64,000 bases of DNA from Agrobacterium tumefaciens. Lineage in GTDB: Bacteria; Pseudomonadota; Alphaproteobacteria; Rhizobiales; Rhizobiaceae. A model generated the notes under the pieces. It was not told the origin of the DNA. It made no database searches and saw nothing but the letters and a program-made list of their open reading frames with translations. Positions 34,217 to 47,029 of the stretch are shown here, in pieces; the stretch's first letter is position 1; each line of letters begins with the position of its first letter. The stretch covers positions 186,001-250,000 of the forward strand of contig NZ_WJOK01000003.1 in assembly GCF_009649785.1 (NCBI RefSeq), given 5' to 3'. The position numbers and the translations under genes were made by a program.

Positions 34217-35219
34217 AGCGGATCCTCGGGTCGAGAATGCCGTAAAGCACGTCGGCAATCAGGTTGAAGAGCACGATAAGCACCGCGAAAATGAAGGTCA
34301 GCGTCTGCACCAGCGGAATATCCGCACCCTGAACGGCGGTGATCAGCAATTGGCCAAGCCCGTTCACACGGAAAATCTGTTCGGTAATGATGGCGCCGGA
34401 AAAGATCGTCGGCACGCCGAGTGCGATGACGGTGACGACGGGTATAAGGCTGTTGCGCAGGACGTGAACGAGCAGAACGGATTTTTCCTTCACGCCCTTG
34501 GCACGCGCGGTGCGTACATAGTCCTGATGGAGATTGTCCAGCATCGAGGCGCGCACGAAACGGCTGATCTGCGAGACGTTGTAAAGGGTCAGCACCAGAA
34601 CCGGCATGAACATCTGTTTGATCTGTGCCACGAGGCTTCCCCAGTCAGTCACCTGCAGATTGGTGTCGTAGACGGAAGGGAACCATTGCAGATAGGAGCT
34701 GAAGATGACGACCAGCAGCACGCCGGTGAAGAAGGTGGGAACCGAATAACCCACCATCGAGACGAAGGTGCCGATCTGATCGAAGATCGAATATTGCTTG
34801 TAGGCGGAAATGACGCCGATCGGGATCGCCAGAAGCGCGCCGAAGAGATAGGCAAGGCCGACGACCCAAAGCGTTTGCGGCATGCGCTGGATGACGAGAT
34901 CGACCACCGGGCTGCGCGTTGCCCAGGACAGCACACGCATGCGGCTGCCGTCGCCGATCTGCCAGCCTGTCAGCTTCTCGAACAGGTTCAGCGGTTCATT
35001 GATGAAGAATTGCTGCAGCCACAGCATGTAACGGATGAAGAAGGGCTGGTCGAGACCGAGCGAGGCGCGGATCTGCTCGCGCACTTCGGGCGGAATGGTC
35101 AGCGGCAGGTCGCCGGTCGGATCATTCGGCGCCAGATCGAGCAGGGCGAAGATGACGAAGCTGATGATGAGCAACGTCGGTACGGCAAAGGCAAGCCGCC
35201 GGAGCGTAAAGGTAAACAT
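34209..35219 (-). CDS. DppB-type ABC permease (peptide system C)
   Basis: A 336-residue permease: first span FAVPTLLIISFVIFALLDLA, a long periplasmic loop after it (NDPTGDLPLTIPPEVREQIR), coupling loop DYVRTARAKGVKEKSVLLVH and C-terminal ITEQIFRVNGLGQLLITAVQ. ATG 35219 follows GGAGACTTTCCG. A stable hairpin at 35257-35286 separates it from the binding-protein gene upstream. Confidence 0.92.
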   Translation of the reverse strand: MFTFTLRRLAFAVPTLLIISFVIFALLDLAPNDPTGDLPLTIPPEVREQIRASLGLDQPFFIRYMLWLQQFFINEPLNLFEKLTGWQIGDGSRMRVLSWATRSPVVDLVIQRMPQTLWVVGLAYLFGALLAIPIGVISAYKQYSIFDQIGTFVSMVGYSVPTFFTGVLLVVIFSSYLQWFPSVYDTNLQVTDWGSLVAQIKQMFMPVLVLTLYNVSQISRFVRASMLDNLHQDYVRTARAKGVKEKSVLLVHVLRNSLIPVVTVIALGVPTIFSGAIITEQIFRVNGLGQLLITAVQGADIPLVQTLTFIFAVLIVLFNLIADVLYGILDPRIRYD

Positions 35220-35256
35220 CGGAAAGTCTCCAGACCGTCAGGGTCTCGCAAAATGA

Positions 35257-35286
35257 GCGCGGTCCCCCCGTCAGGGGCGACCGCGC
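35257..35286. repeat. Stable hairpin between system C binding-protein and permease genes
   Basis: GCGCGGTC (35257-35264) pairs with GACCGCGC (35279-35286), extended inside by CCCC/GGGG with one bulged base. On the minus strand it directly follows the binding-protein stop at 35296 and is not followed by a T-run. It may protect the upstream mRNA or reduce read-through. Confidence 0.7.
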
Positions 35287-35295
35287 ATTTGCGGG

Positions 35296-37005
35296 TTACT
35301 TTTTGCGGGACCAATCCGCGACGTTCCAGAGTTCCGAATCCCAGGCGTTCATGCGAACGCCTTCGAGTGTCAGCGAATGCGAGGAGACGCTGCCGCGATG
35401 GATGAGCGGAATATGCGCGCCTTCTTCGGTCAGCATATCGTTCAGCTGCTTGGAAATCTCACCGCGCTTGGCAGGGTCTGCGGTCTTGGAGAGTTCGCCC
35501 ACCAGCTTGTCGAATTCCGGGTTGCAATAACGCGGAATGTTCTGGCCCTGCCAGCCGTTAGCCGGAGCCGGGATCTTGTCGCATAGCCATTCCGCCAGAT
35601 ATTTTTCCGGGTCTGTACCGTCGAAATTGTTGGTGTACATTTCAACATCGGCGAAAAATTTCTGGAAGGTGTCGGGGCTTGCCGGATCGCCGCCGAAGAA
35701 GACGGAGGCGCTGACATTGCGCAGTTCGGAAGCAACGCCAATCTGCGACCACATGTCCTTCACCAGTTCCTGCGTGGCCTGGCGAACGGAGTTTGTGGAG
35801 GTCTGGTAGAGGAAGGACAGTTTCACACCGTTCTTGGCGCGGATGCCATCGGCGCCCTTTACCCAGCCCGCATCGTCCAGCAGCTTGTTTGCGCCTTCCA
35901 GATCCTGTTTCAGGCACCAGCTGTCATTCTTGGTCGAAGCGACGGCTTCCGGGGCCGGCACGATATTGCAGGTCGGCTTGCCTGCCTCGCCATAACCTGC
36001 CTCATCGATAATATCGCGGTCGATTGCAAGCGAGAGCGCGCGGCGCACGGCCGGGTCGGAAAGGGCCGGATGCGGGCCGCCTTCCTTGGTGGAGCGCTTG
36101 TCACCCAGCGCAGGATCGGCGTTGTACCAGTTGAGATTGATACGCTCGACCTGCGTGCCGAAGGCAGTTTCCAGCTTGCCCTTGCCGGCAGCTACCATGG
36201 TGGCCAGAATTTCCGGCTCCACCTGCATGTTCCAGGCGTAGTCGAATTCGCCGGTTTCAAGAACGGCGCGTGCAGCGGAAGCTGCATCGCCGCCGCCCTT
36301 CAGGGTAGCCGTGGCGAAGGCGGGCTTGGCCGGATCGCGATAATTGGGGTTGGCCACGAAGCTGATGACGTCGTTCGGCTTGAAATCCTTGACCACGAAG
36401 GGGCCGGTGCCGATGGGGCCGAAATTGGCGGATGTGCAGCCGGGAGCCGCAGCGCCGACGCATTTTTCAAACTGTTTCTTCTGGATGACAGGCGATTGTG
36501 CGCCAACAAATGCGGAGTAGGGGTAGGGCTTCGGTTCGTTGAAGCTGATCTTGATGGTGTGGGCGTCGATCGCCTCGACGTTCTTCACGCCTTCATATTG
36601 TGCCGCCTGCGCGCAGCCGCCGTCCGGTGCGATGCAATATTTCCAGGTGAAGATGACGTCGTCAGCGGTAAAGGGCGTGCCATCAGACCATTTGACGTCG
36701 CTCTTCAGTTTCCACGTCATGCTGAGCAGATCTTTCGCGATGCCGCCATTGTCGACCGTCGGAATTTCGCTCACCAGCATCGGCACCAGCTCGCCTTTTT
36801 CGTCGTAGCGCGCCAGCGGCTCGATCACCATGGACGAGCTGTAGACTTCCTTCGTGCCAGCGGAAAGATATGGGTTGAGTGTCGATACAGCCTGCCAGAA
36901 AAGGATTTTCAGTTCGCCGTCACTGCCACGCTCGGCATGGGCGGCAGAGCCTGCCATGGCCAAGGCCGCCACCGTGCTGGCAAAGAGAACGCTGCGCTTC
37001 TTCAT
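35296..37005 (-). CDS. Dpp/Opp-type ABC binding protein (peptide system C)
   Basis: A 569-residue family 5 binding protein. The signal peptide ends around AAHA-ERG (residue about 24). Family stretches: LKILFWQAVSTLNPYLSAGT, DVKWSDGTPFTADDVIFTWK, GPIGTGPFVVKDF, DPAVRRALSLAIDRDI. It has several cysteines (CIAPDGGCAQ; KCVGAAAPGC; CNIVPAPE; WCLKQ) that could form disulfides, more than the other two peptide binding proteins here. ATG 37005 follows AAAGGGGAAAATCACA. It leads the minus-strand arm, divergent from the M20 hydrolase. Confidence 0.92.
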   Translation of the reverse strand: MKKRSVLFASTVAALAMAGSAAHAERGSDGELKILFWQAVSTLNPYLSAGTKEVYSSSMVIEPLARYDEKGELVPMLVSEIPTVDNGGIAKDLLSMTWKLKSDVKWSDGTPFTADDVIFTWKYCIAPDGGCAQAAQYEGVKNVEAIDAHTIKISFNEPKPYPYSAFVGAQSPVIQKKQFEKCVGAAAPGCTSANFGPIGTGPFVVKDFKPNDVISFVANPNYRDPAKPAFATATLKGGGDAASAARAVLETGEFDYAWNMQVEPEILATMVAAGKGKLETAFGTQVERINLNWYNADPALGDKRSTKEGGPHPALSDPAVRRALSLAIDRDIIDEAGYGEAGKPTCNIVPAPEAVASTKNDSWCLKQDLEGANKLLDDAGWVKGADGIRAKNGVKLSFLYQTSTNSVRQATQELVKDMWSQIGVASELRNVSASVFFGGDPASPDTFQKFFADVEMYTNNFDGTDPEKYLAEWLCDKIPAPANGWQGQNIPRYCNPEFDKLVGELSKTADPAKRGEISKQLNDMLTEEGAHIPLIHRGSVSSHSLTLEGVRMNAWDSELWNVADWSRKK

Positions 37006-37310
37006 TGTGATTTTCCCCTTTGAAGATTTTATCTGTTTGAATGTTTGACGCTTTTCCTCAACGTCATTTGCAAGTCTTTTGTTTTAAGTGTTTGACTTTG
37101 CTAACGAATATTCTTCCGTTCCTAATGATGCTATTGTCAGTTTTTTTGAAATGCAAGCCCCAAACTCTGATTGATGAACAAAATTTGAGCCGATTGGCTT
37201 CGGGCCTATTTTTCACTCATCTAGCGAAATTCATACTTGCAAAAGCAGAAATTCCAAACGCAATATGGTTCCCGACAACCCGGCGGGGAACAAAAAAAGG
37301 AAAAATGGGA
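37006..37310. promoter_or_regulatory. AT-rich divergent promoter region of peptide system C
   Basis: About 300 bases clearly richer in A and T than the flanks, between the divergent binding-protein and M20 hydrolase genes. Repeated GTTTGA units occur near 37031-37096 and a TTGACT lies at 37092-37097. I could not find a convincing matched -10 box, a palindrome or a known operator. No RNA gene is recognisable. Confidence 0.5.
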
Positions 37311-38474
37311 ATGCCGATATTGAACCGTGTGGCCGAGATGCAGGAAGAAGTAGCCGGTTGGAGGCGCCACCTGCACGAGACGCCGGAGCTGCTCTACGAC
37401 GTCTTCGAAACCTCGAAATTCGTGGCGGAGAAACTCAAATCCTTCGGATGCGATATCGTCGAAACCGGCATTGGCAAGACCGGCGTGGTGGGCATCATCA
37501 AGGGGCGGCACGGGGACGGCCCGACCATCGGTTTCCGCTCCGACATGGATGCGCTGCCGATCCTCGAAACCAGCGGCAAGCCCTGGGCTTCCAAGGTTCC
37601 GGGCAAGGCCCATTCCTGCGGCCATGACGGGCACACAGCCATGCTTTTGGGCGCGGCGCAATATCTGGCCGAGACCCGTAATTTCAAAGGGTCCGTGGCC
37701 GTCATCTTCCAGCCGGCTGAAGAGGGTGGCGCAGGGGCACTTGCCATGCTGAACGACGGCATGATGGAGAAATTCGGCATTTCTCAGGTCTATGGCATGC
37801 ATAACGAGCCGGGCATTCCGGTCGGCAATTTCGCCATCCGCAAGGGTTCGACGATGGCGGCGGCGGATAGTTTCGAGATCGTCATTACCGGCAAGGGCAG
37901 CCATGCGGCGGCCCCCCATCTTTCCGTCGATCCGGTGCTGACCTCGGCCTATATCATCATCGCCCTGCAATCCATCGTCTCGCGGGAAACGGACCCGTTG
38001 AAATCGCTGGTCGTCACCGTCGCCACTACCCACGGCGGCACAGCGGGCAATGTCATTCCCGGTTCGGTGACGCTGACCGGCACGGTGCGCACCCTGCTGC
38101 CGGAAACCCGCGATTTCGCCGAAAAACGGCTGAAGGAAGTGGCGACAGCCACCGCCATGGCGCATGGCGCGACGGCGGAGGTGAGATACGATCGCGGTTA
38201 TCCCGTTACTTTTAACCACAATGACGAAACCGAATTCGCAACCAGCGTGGCGGCAGGCGTGGCGGGCGCAAACGCCGTCAACACCAATCCCAACCCGCAT
38301 ATGGGCGCGGAAGATTTTTCCTACATGCTGGAAGCACGCCCCGGCGCCTTCATCTTCATCGGTAACGGCGACACGGCCGGGCTGCACAATGCCGCCTATG
38401 ACTTCAACGACGAGGCCCTGCCTTACGGCATCAGCTACTGGGTCTCGATGGCCGAAACCGCGCTTGCTGCGTAA
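37311..38474 (+). CDS. M20-family amidohydrolase (hippurate hydrolase-like), peptide system C
   Basis: A 387-residue metal-dependent amidohydrolase. Ligand motifs are HSCGHDGHTAMLLGAAQYL, FQPAEEGGAGA, YGMHNEPG and NPHMGAEDFSYMLEAR. It is similar in domain plan to the gene at 17400-18572 but clearly a different sequence. ATG 37311 is preferred; ATG 37305 is in frame but only four bases from AAGGA. It heads the plus-strand arm of system C and is followed 48 bases later by the transporter ATPase, so N-acyl amino acids or peptides are likely imports. Confidence 0.92.
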   Translation: MPILNRVAEMQEEVAGWRRHLHETPELLYDVFETSKFVAEKLKSFGCDIVETGIGKTGVVGIIKGRHGDGPTIGFRSDMDALPILETSGKPWASKVPGKAHSCGHDGHTAMLLGAAQYLAETRNFKGSVAVIFQPAEEGGAGALAMLNDGMMEKFGISQVYGMHNEPGIPVGNFAIRKGSTMAAADSFEIVITGKGSHAAAPHLSVDPVLTSAYIIIALQSIVSRETDPLKSLVVTVATTHGGTAGNVIPGSVTLTGTVRTLLPETRDFAEKRLKEVATATAMAHGATAEVRYDRGYPVTFNHNDETEFATSVAAGVAGANAVNTNPNPHMGAEDFSYMLEARPGAFIFIGNGDTAGLHNAAYDFNDEALPYGISYWVSMAETALAA

Positions 38475-38522
38475 GACATCCGGCGGCCTTCATGGCCGCC
38501 TTTCGCTTTTCAGGAGATCGGC

Positions 38523-40373
<1,851 letters not shown>

Positions 40374-40416
40374 TATAGAGGAAACTGCGCAGGGATAGGT
40401 GCCTCTGTGTTCACGA

Positions 40417-40501
40417 CGTCATCCTCGGTCTTGTGCCGAGGATCTGCCAATGTCTCGTAAATCGGTGCATTGCAGATGCTCGGGACAGGCCCGAGCATGA
40501 C
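40417..40501. repeat. Rhizobial-type compound palindromic repeat
   Basis: Outer GTCAT...ATGAC ends enclose two hairpins, ATCCTCGG/CCGAGGAT (40421-40443) and ATGCTCGGG/CCCGAGCAT (40476-40498), joined by GATCTGCC and its mirrored TGCAGAT. It lies between the two-domain ATPase and the SorC-type regulator. The layout matches intergenic mosaic palindromes known in Rhizobiaceae; a degenerate relative is at 52390-52473. Confidence 0.7.
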
Positions 40502-40602
40502 GGAGGAAATGTTTTGCATCTTCTTTAGAGGTGCCCGGTGCCGCCAAACGCTTCGCTCAGTCGCTGCGCCGTTTGACAGGCGGCCTGAAAAAATGCCAGC
40601 AA

Positions 40603-40614
40603 ATGCTCGAGCAT
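40603..40614. promoter_or_regulatory. Palindromic TGCTC/GAGCA operator candidate before the SorC-family gene
   Basis: ATGCTCGAGCAT is a perfect 12-bp palindrome 20 bases upstream of the regulator start. The same TGCTC/GAGCA half-sites recur at 41573-41593 and 41691-41707 before the polyol transporter, so this is probably the autoregulatory site. Confidence 0.6.
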
Positions 40615-40634
40615 AATTCTTAGAGGGCGGCGGC

Positions 40635-41588
40635 ATGGCCAGACGGAACGACGCACATGGACGGCTGGATGATGCGGCGCGTGCTGGCTGGCTTTATTAT
40701 GTCGCGGGCCGCACGCAGGACGAGATCGCCGCTGCCATGGGCATATCCCGGCAATCGGCGCAGCGTCTGGTATCGCTGGCCGTCGCCGAGCGGTTGATCA
40801 AGGTCCGGCTCGATCATCCCATCGCCGCCTGTCTCGAAAAGGCGGAGCGGCTGAAGCAGAAATTCGACCTTAGATATATCGAGGTGGTGCCGAGCGATCC
40901 CGCTGGCGTTTCCTCCACGGTCGGCATTGCCGAGGCCGGCGCGGCGGAAATCGAGCGCTGGCTGAAAAATGCCGATCCCATCGTGCTTGCCATCGGCACC
41001 GGCCGTACGCTGAAGGCGGCTGTGGACCAACTGCCGCCGATGGAATGTCCGCAGCACCGCATCGTGTCACTGACAGGCAATATCGGGCCGGATGGATCGG
41101 CCGCCTATTACAACGTCATCTTCAGTATGGCCGATGCCATCAAGGCGCGGCATTTCCCGATGCCGCTGCCGGTTCTCTGCTCGTCTGCGGAAGAGCGGGA
41201 ACTGCTGCACGACCAGTCCATGGTGCGCTCCACGCTGGCGCTGGGTGCAGCCGCCAATGTCACCTTCGTCGGCGTCGGCGAACTGGGAGAAAATGCACCG
41301 CTCTGCGTTGATGGTTTTCTCGGTGTCGACGAGATGAAGGCCCTGATGGCAAGCGGTGCGATCGGCGAAATCTGCGGCTGGATGTATGATGCCAACGGCC
41401 GCATTCTCGACCATTCCGTCAACGAGCGCGTCGCCTCCGTTCCCATTCCGTCCAGAGAGACCTGCACGGTCATCGGTATGGCGCAGGGCGCGCGCAAGAA
41501 TGCCTCGATTCTCGCGGCACTGAGGGGTGGTCTTTTGAACGGCCTCATCACCGACGAAGCGACAAGTGAATATTTGCTCACACACTGA
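40635..41588 (+). CDS. SorC/DeoR-family sugar-responsive regulator of the polyol transporter
   Basis: A 317-residue SorC-family protein: N-terminal helix-turn-helix (about 23-50, RTQDEIAAAMGISRQSAQRL) and a sugar-isomerase-like effector domain (IVLAIGTGRTLKAAVDQLPP; SLTGNIGPDGSA; FVGVGELGENAPLCVDGFL; GMAQGARKNASILAALRGGL). Such regulators sense phosphorylated or free sugars and polyols. It is directly upstream of a SmoEFGK-type polyol transporter in the same orientation, and repeated TGAGCA half-sites flank both genes. Its stop codon TGA lies inside one of these palindromes. Confidence 0.92.
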   Translation: MARRNDAHGRLDDAARAGWLYYVAGRTQDEIAAAMGISRQSAQRLVSLAVAERLIKVRLDHPIAACLEKAERLKQKFDLRYIEVVPSDPAGVSSTVGIAEAGAAEIERWLKNADPIVLAIGTGRTLKAAVDQLPPMECPQHRIVSLTGNIGPDGSAAYYNVIFSMADAIKARHFPMPLPVLCSSAEERELLHDQSMVRSTLALGAAANVTFVGVGELGENAPLCVDGFLGVDEMKALMASGAIGEICGWMYDANGRILDHSVNERVASVPIPSRETCTVIGMAQGARKNASILAALRGGLLNGLITDEATSEYLLTH

Positions 41589-41707
41589 GCAAAAATTAAT
41601 CCATTAAAATCAATTACTTGATTTTTCCATGTGCGCCGCAGCACAGGATGTTGCTTGACTTTTTTTGGCTGCGGGTGAGTAAATGCCCCAGAGCAAAGCG
41701 AATGCTC
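41573..41707. promoter_or_regulatory. Regulatory region of the polyol operon with repeated TGAGCA half-sites
   Basis: TTTGCTCA-N5-TGAGCAAA (41573-41593) is a perfect inverted repeat spanning the stop codon of the SorC-family gene. A single TGAGTAAA lies at 41676-41683, and GAGCA-N7-TGCTC at 41691-41707. A TTGACT promoter-like hexamer at 41654-41659 lies between them. The arrangement suggests a cooperative operator for the upstream regulator. Confidence 0.62.
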
Positions 41708-41731
41708 ATAAATTTCTTCTGGGAGGAAGAT

Positions 41732-43045
41732 ATGACATTGAAGACCATTTTGCTGGGCGCATGCTCGGCACTCGCCTTTTCGACCCTTGCTTCCGCCGAA
41801 ACGCTGACCATCGCCACCGTCAACAACGGCGACATGATCCGCATGCAGGGTCTGACCTCCGACTTCACCACCAAGAACCCCGACATCAAGGTGGAATGGG
41901 TCACGCTTGAAGAAAACGTCCTGCGCGAGCGCGTGACGACCGATATCGCCACCAATGGCGGTCAGTACGACATCATGACCATCGGCAACTATGAAGTGCC
42001 GATCTGGGCCAAGCAGGGCTGGCTGCTGCCGCTCGAAAAGCTTGGCGACAAATACGACGTGGATGATATTCTGCCGGCGATCCGTGGTGGTCTTTCCAGC
42101 GAAGGCAAGCTTTATGCGGCGCCGTTCTACGGCGAATCCGCCATGATCATGTATCGCAAGGACCTGTTTGAAAAAGCCGGCCTGAAGATGCCTGAAAACC
42201 CGACCTGGGAATTCATCGGTGACGCTGCCCGCAAGATTACCGATCGCAAGACGGATATCAACGGCATGTGCCTGCGCGGCAAGGCTGGCTGGGGCGAGAA
42301 CATGGCCTTCATCAGCGCGCTCACCAACTCCTTTGGCGGCCGCTGGTTCGATGAGAACTGGAAGCCGCAGTTCGATCAGCCGGAATGGAAGAGTGCTCTT
42401 CAGTTCTACGTCGATCTGATGAAGGATGCCGGTCCGTCGGGTGCTTCCTCCAACGGCTTCAACGAAAACCTGACGCTGTTCCAGCAGGGCAAATGCGGCA
42501 TGTGGATCGACGCCACGGTGGCTGCTTCCTTCGTTTCAAACCCGAAGGATTCGACCGTTGCCGACAAGGTCGGTTATGCGCTCTTCCCGACGCATGGCGA
42601 GCTGAAGAACCACGGCAACTGGTTGTGGTCATGGAACCTTGCTATCCCGAAGAGCTCGCAGAAGGCGGATGCAGCCGAGAAGTTCATCTCCTGGGCAACC
42701 AGCAAGGAATATACCCAACTCGTCGCTGCCAAGGAAGGCTGGGCAAACGTGCCTCCGGGTACCCGCACCTCGCTTTACAAGAATGCTGACTATGAAAAAG
42801 CAGCCGCCTTCGCCAAGCCGACGCTTGCTGCGATGGATGCCGCCGACATCACCAAGCCCACCGTAAAGCCCGTGCCTTACACCGGCGGTCAGTTCGTGGC
42901 GATCCCTGAATTCCAGGCGCTCGGCACCACGGTCGGTCAGCTGTTCTCGGCGGTCGTTGCCGGCCAGTCCAGTGTCGACGATGCGCTTGCCAGCGCCCAG
43001 TCGACAGCGACGCGTGAAATGACCCGCGCCGGTTACATCAAGTAA
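41732..43045 (+). CDS. smoE: Polyol (sorbitol/mannitol-type) ABC binding protein, SmoE-like
   Basis: A 437-residue family 1 binding protein. The signal peptide ends at TLASA-ETL (about residue 22). The mature start TIATVNNGDMIRMQ, VEWVTLEENVLRERVTTDIA, YDIMTIGNYEVPIWAKQGWL, DILPAIRGGLS and RGKAGWGENMAFI are stretches I associate with the sorbitol/mannitol SmoE/MtlE group. ATG 41732 follows GGGAGGAAGAT; the longer in-frame reading from 41618 lacks a ribosome site. A hairpin follows the stop before the permease genes. No polyol dehydrogenase gene is present in the window, so catabolism must be encoded elsewhere. Confidence 0.88.
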   Translation: MTLKTILLGACSALAFSTLASAETLTIATVNNGDMIRMQGLTSDFTTKNPDIKVEWVTLEENVLRERVTTDIATNGGQYDIMTIGNYEVPIWAKQGWLLPLEKLGDKYDVDDILPAIRGGLSSEGKLYAAPFYGESAMIMYRKDLFEKAGLKMPENPTWEFIGDAARKITDRKTDINGMCLRGKAGWGENMAFISALTNSFGGRWFDENWKPQFDQPEWKSALQFYVDLMKDAGPSGASSNGFNENLTLFQQGKCGMWIDATVAASFVSNPKDSTVADKVGYALFPTHGELKNHGNWLWSWNLAIPKSSQKADAAEKFISWATSKEYTQLVAAKEGWANVPPGTRTSLYKNADYEKAAAFAKPTLAAMDAADITKPTVKPVPYTGGQFVAIPEFQALGTTVGQLFSAVVAGQSSVDDALASAQSTATREMTRAGYIK

Positions 43046-43059
43046 TCCTCCTGAAGATC

Positions 43060-43085
43060 GCTGTCCGGCGCCAATGCCGGGCAGC
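43060..43085 (+). repeat. Hairpin after the polyol binding-protein gene
   Basis: GCTGTCCGGC (43060-43069) pairs with GCCGGGCAGC (43076-43085): ten pairs including one G-U wobble, with a six-base loop. It follows the smoE stop by 14 bases. There is no T-run. Confidence 0.6.
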
Positions 43086-43217
43086 GGACCTTGGGGGCGC
43101 AAGCCGCGAGCTGCGCGGCGGCCTTTAAGCCTTTCAAATCAAAACTGGAATGAGCCGGTTCTTCCGGATATGCCGGGGGCATTTCGTGATGCCCGAGCCC
43201 ATGGGGAGGTTAGTGCA

Positions 43218-44090
43218 ATGGCAACACGAAACACGAGCGGTCTGGCGCGGGTTATGCTTGCGCCTTCGGTGCTGCTTTTGCTGGTGTGGATGATCGTGCC
43301 CCTGGCGATGACGCTGTGGTTTTCGTTCCAGAACTACAATCTGCTCAACCCTGCCAATGTCAGCTTTGCGGGCCTGTTCAATTACCAGTATTTCTATACC
43401 GATCCGGCCTTCTTCCAGTCGATCTTCAACACGCTTGCCATCGTCGGCGGCGTGCTTCTGATCACCGTCATCGGCGGTATTGCGATTGCGCTTCTGCTTG
43501 ACCAGGACATCTTCGGTCAGGGCATCGTGCGCATCATGATCATCTCGCCCTTCTTCGTCATGCCGCCTGTTGCGGCGCTGGTGTGGAAGAACATGATCAT
43601 GCATCCCGGTTACGGCGTGCTTGCCGATCTGTCGCGCTTCTTCGGCCTGCAGCCGGTCGACTGGTTCGCGCAGTTTCCGCTGCTCTCCATCATCATCATC
43701 GTCGCCTGGCAATGGCTGCCCTTTGCCACGCTGATCCTGCTCACCGCCCTGCAGTCGCTCGATGGCGAGCAGAAGGAAGCGGCCGAGATGGATGGCGCCA
43801 ACTTCATCAACCGCTTCATCTACCTGACGCTGCCGCATCTTGCCCGCGCCATCACCGTCGTCATCCTCATCCAGACGATCTTCCTGCTCGGCGTTTACGC
43901 GGAAATCCTCGTCACCACCAATGGCGGCCCCGGCTACGCCTCGACCAACCTTGCCTTCCTCATCTATCGCACGGCGCTTCTGGGCTACGACGTCGGCGGC
44001 GCATCGGCCGGTGGCATCATCGCCGTCGTGCTCGCCAATATCGTCGCCATCTTCCTGATGCGCGCCGTCGGCAAGAACCTCGACCGTTAA
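43218..44090 (+). CDS. smoF: Polyol ABC permease, SmoF-like
   Basis: A 290-residue permease of the MalF/UgpA class with six spans. The first span is MLAPSVLLLLVWMIVPLAMT, and the coupling loop EAAEMDGANFINRFIYLTLP sits near residue 192. The extra C-terminal segment GGASAGGIIAVVLANIVAIF is usual for sugar permeases. ATG 43218 follows GGGGAGG; a longer in-frame reading through the preceding hairpin is rejected. It pairs with the next gene. Confidence 0.9.
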   Translation: MATRNTSGLARVMLAPSVLLLLVWMIVPLAMTLWFSFQNYNLLNPANVSFAGLFNYQYFYTDPAFFQSIFNTLAIVGGVLLITVIGGIAIALLLDQDIFGQGIVRIMIISPFFVMPPVAALVWKNMIMHPGYGVLADLSRFFGLQPVDWFAQFPLLSIIIIVAWQWLPFATLILLTALQSLDGEQKEAAEMDGANFINRFIYLTLPHLARAITVVILIQTIFLLGVYAEILVTTNGGPGYASTNLAFLIYRTALLGYDVGGASAGGIIAVVLANIVAIFLMRAVGKNLDR

Positions 44091-44102
44091 GGAGAAGCGA
44101 TC

Positions 44103-44927
<825 letters not shown>

Positions 44928-44939
44928 GGAACGACAATA

Positions 44940-45938
<999 letters not shown>

Positions 45939-45948
45939 CGCCTTAAGT

Positions 45949-47025
45949 TCAGGCCTCGTCGATCCTGACACCGTTTCGGTCAAAAACATGAAGCCGTTCC
46001 TGCGGGAAACCGACCCGCATGGACTTGCCCGGCTGCAACAGCGCCCGATCAGACGAAAACAGCTTGAAGGGCAATCCATGCACGGTCAGGTGCAGGATGA
46101 TGCCGAGACCCGTCGGCTCGACGAGATCGACGGTCGCCTCGACAGCACCATCCGCAGGCGAGACGGTGACATGTTCCGGCCGGATACCGAGTGTGACCGG
46201 CTCACCATCGGCAAGCTTCACGTCGCGGCCGAGTTCGAGGCGTGTGCCATCGCCGAGCACGACGAAACTACCGCCATTCTCACGCCCGAGCCGTCCTTCC
46301 AGAAAATTCATGCCCGGCGAACCGATAAAACCAGCGACGAACAGATTGGCTGGGCGATCGTAGAGATCGAGCGGTGCGCCGATCTGCTGCACATGGCCGG
46401 CATTCATCGCGACGATACGGGATGCTAGCGTCATCGCCTCGATCTGGTCATGGGTGACATAAACCGAGGTGGCGCCGAGATCAGCATGCATGCGCTTGAT
46501 TTCGGCCCGCATCTGCTCGCGAAGCCGTGCATCGAGGTTGGAGAGTGGCTCATCGAACAGAAAAGCCTTAGGCTGGCGCACGATGGCCCTGCCCATGGCG
46601 ACGCGCTGGCGCTGGCCGCCGGAAAGCGCTTTCGGACGGCGCGCCAGATAGGGATCGAGACCGAGTTTCGCCGAAGCACCGGCCACGGCCGCCGCGATTG
46701 TTTCCTTGGTGCTGCGGCGCAGGCGCAGGCTGTAGCTCATATTGTCGGCGACGCTCATATGCGGATAAAGCGCATAGGACTGGAACACCATGGCGATATC
46801 CCGGTCCTTCGGCTTGCGGTCGTTGACGCGCTCACCGTCGATGGTCAATTCGCCCGCTGAAATCTCCTCCAGACCGGCAATCATTCGCAGCAGTGTCGAT
46901 TTTCCGCAGCCGGATGGGCCGACGAGGACGATGAATTCGCCGTCCTCGATCTTCAGATCGACCCCGTGCAGGACCGCAAGGTCGCCATAGGTCTTGCCGA
47001 CATTCTTCAGCTCGATGGAAGCCAT
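45949..47025 (-). CDS. MalK/UgpC-type ABC ATPase of the PLP-enzyme-linked transporter
   Basis: A 358-residue ATPase: Walker [10 protein letters not shown], signature [15 protein letters not shown], Walker [15 protein letters not shown], switch YVTHDQIEAMT. The C-terminal TOBE/OB region includes GFIGSPGMNFLEGRLG and LGIRPEHVTVSPADG. ATG 47025 follows GAAAGGATAATCCC on the minus strand. It is the last gene of a minus-strand operon that begins with a GntR regulator at 52143. Confidence 0.92.
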   Translation of the reverse strand: MASIELKNVGKTYGDLAVLHGVDLKIEDGEFIVLVGPSGCGKSTLLRMIAGLEEISAGELTIDGERVNDRKPKDRDIAMVFQSYALYPHMSVADNMSYSLRLRRSTKETIAAAVAGASAKLGLDPYLARRPKALSGGQRQRVAMGRAIVRQPKAFLFDEPLSNLDARLREQMRAEIKRMHADLGATSVYVTHDQIEAMTLASRIVAMNAGHVQQIGAPLDLYDRPANLFVAGFIGSPGMNFLEGRLGRENGGSFVVLGDGTRLELGRDVKLADGEPVTLGIRPEHVTVSPADGAVEATVDLVEPTGLGIILHLTVHGLPFKLFSSDRALLQPGKSMRVGFPQERLHVFDRNGVRIDEA

Positions 47026-47029
47026 GGGA

